DNA of 5,903 nt, taken from the NCBI GenBank assembly GCA_018647275.1, contig JABGTH010000034.1, positions 1-5,903 on the forward strand, written 5' to 3'. Both the position numbers and the translations under genes were made by a program. Source of the DNA: Paracoccaceae bacterium. GTDB lineage: Bacteria; Pseudomonadota; Alphaproteobacteria; Rhodobacterales; Rhodobacteraceae. Shown one piece after another: positions 4,992-5,903 of the stretch. Under the pieces are notes generated by a model, which saw only the letters and a list, made by a program, of their open reading frames with translations, had not been told where the DNA came from and did no database searches. Positions within the stretch are counted from its first letter, which is position 1; every line of letters starts with the position of its first letter.

Positions 4992-5012
4992 ATGTAATTA
5001 TTTACTGTGAGA

Positions 5013-5903
5013 TCAGCCGTTTTGTTTTTGAACACGGCAGACTTTACCAGCAATGATACTGATTATTGCGGCAGCAAAGCTAAACAATGCACCCATTTTG
5101 GCGGCGTCTTGGACAGGTCCACCTTCAAATGCGACCGTTGCGATGAACAGCGAAACGGTAAAGCCGATCGCAGCGACACACCCAATTACGACAAGATCGA
5201 TGATACGCATACCTTCTGGCATACCCAAGCGAAGTGGAACTGCCGCGAACCAACCGAAGGTGAGAATGCCAAGTGGTTTACCGATGATCAGGCCAGCAAG
5301 GACCAACCATGTGGCGTCTCCCATAGCGCTAAGTTGAACGCCAGCGTTCAACAGGCCGAAGAAGAACAGGATGATTTCAACCGGTGTTTTAAGTGCGTGT
5401 TCGATTTGGTTCAACAGGTCGGTCAGATACTTTTCTGCATCACTGAAAATACCAAATGCGCGGTCAGCATGCGGGATTGTTGCGACAATCGGCAACAGGC
5501 CCAAAGCTGGGTGTAGGCCAGATACCATGAAGCCATACCAGCTTGCGCAACCTGCGAGCAGGTACGGGAAGAAATGTAGCTTTTTGCGAACGAATGACGA
5601 AAATGGGCGCAACTCGTTGCCGCGATCCATGACGCGTGGCAACCAGTTGAAGAGAACATAAACTGCGACAGCTGCACCCAAAGAAAGAAATAACCATTCT
5701 GGAGCCAACTCACCTGACGGGTAGAAGATTGCGAGGATGATTAGTCCAGCTGCATCATCTGCGATGGCGAGCAAGAGCAAGAAGCGCACCGCAGGGTGAC
5801 CCGCACCAAAGACGATACGGCCAACTAGGTATGAGAACGCGATGTCTGTCGCCGTTGGGATCGCCCAACCGTTTTGAACTGCGTCATATGTCTCGGAACC
5901 GAA
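5013..5903 (-). CDS. nhaA: Na+/H+ antiporter NhaA, C-terminal part (5' end beyond window)
   Basis: Inner-membrane antiporter that exports Na+ (or Li+) in exchange for protons, important for salt and pH homeostasis. The frame is open from the right edge, giving 296 visible residues plus stop; the N-terminal helices (roughly the first 100 or more residues) are missing. Diagnostic residues are present. GWAIPTATDIAF carries the Asp (visible residue 20) equivalent to E. coli Asp133. AIADDAAG carries the Asp49-Asp50 pair equivalent to the ion-binding Asp163-Asp164. IGKPLGI carries the Lys (209) equivalent to Lys300. Also visible are FFFGLLNAGVQL and the late GFTVSLFIATVAF. Several hydrophobic segments alternate with short loops. 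The segment between SGLHPALG and EHALKTPVE is longer than in E. coli, with an acidic AFGIFSDAEKYLTDLLNQ insert, as in long marine NhaA forms. An internal GTG at 5789 is not the start. The strong terminator follows at once. Confidence 0.95.
   Translation of the reverse strand, partial: FGSETYDAVQNGWAIPTATDIAFSYLVGRIVFGAGHPAVRFLLLLAIADDAAGLIILAIFYPSGELAPEWLFLSLGAAVAVYVLFNWLPRVMDRGNELRPFSSFVRKKLHFFPYLLAGCASWYGFMVSGLHPALGLLPIVATIPHADRAFGIFSDAEKYLTDLLNQIEHALKTPVEIILFFFGLLNAGVQLSAMGDATWLVLAGLIIGKPLGILTFGWFAAVPLRLGMPEGMRIIDLVVIGCVAAIGFTVSLFIATVAFEGGPVQDAAKMGALFSFAAAIISIIAGKVCRVQKQNG

Noticed and set aside
5007..5516. 169-codon plus-strand open frame
   Set aside because: It lies fully antisense to nhaA, has an odd Cys/Asp/Gln-rich composition with no recognisable motif, and is explained as the shadow of the NhaA codons.
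1..5903. Mobile element, CRISPR, defence system or other new multi-gene system
   Set aside because: No transposase, integrase, terminal repeats, target-site duplications, spaced direct repeats or unknown gene cluster are visible. The intact genes are ordinary metabolic, translation and transport genes.

Overview
The window looks like a chromosomal segment of an alphaproteobacterium, most likely Rhodobacterales (roseobacter-like). This rests on the protein sequences (Tdh, Kbl, RimO and a long-form NhaA) and on a regulator-kbl-tdh gene order that I associate with that group. It is an inference from memory; no search was run. Base composition is moderate, and the intergenic stretches are AT-rich and partly degenerate.

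Layout. Almost everything lies on the minus strand, so genes read from right to left. (1) 1-2185 is a threonine catabolism unit. A cupin-type XRE regulator (1628-2185) is followed by kbl (344-1531) and tdh, whose 3' end is cut by the left edge. Tdh oxidises threonine to 2-amino-3-ketobutyrate, and Kbl cleaves that with CoA to glycine and acetyl-CoA. A 9-base box, TAACGGATT, recurs at both promoter regions and is a candidate operator. (2) 2186-2738 holds the only plus-strand gene, a small dodecin-like protein with an ACG where the start codon is expected and a Cys at the expected flavin-stacking Trp. It is followed by a hairpin terminator facing rimO. (3) 2739-4115 is an intact rimO, the ribosomal protein S12 methylthiotransferase. 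(4) 4116-5012 is a decay zone of about 900 bp with no intact gene. It contains a clear kdsA relic (N-terminus joined out of frame to the C-terminus), an unassigned open stretch directly after it, and a weak resemblance to a NeuD/PglD-like hexapeptide acyltransferase. Together these suggest a former Kdo or surface-sugar cluster. (5) 5013-5903 is the C-terminal two thirds or so of nhaA, closed by a strong terminator at 4964-4991.

I see no phage, IS element, CRISPR array, RNA gene or defence system, and no undescribed multi-gene system. The observations most worth following are the deleted kdsA relic, the shared operator-like box, the loss of all four structural-zinc cysteines in Tdh, and the two anomalies in the dodecin gene.
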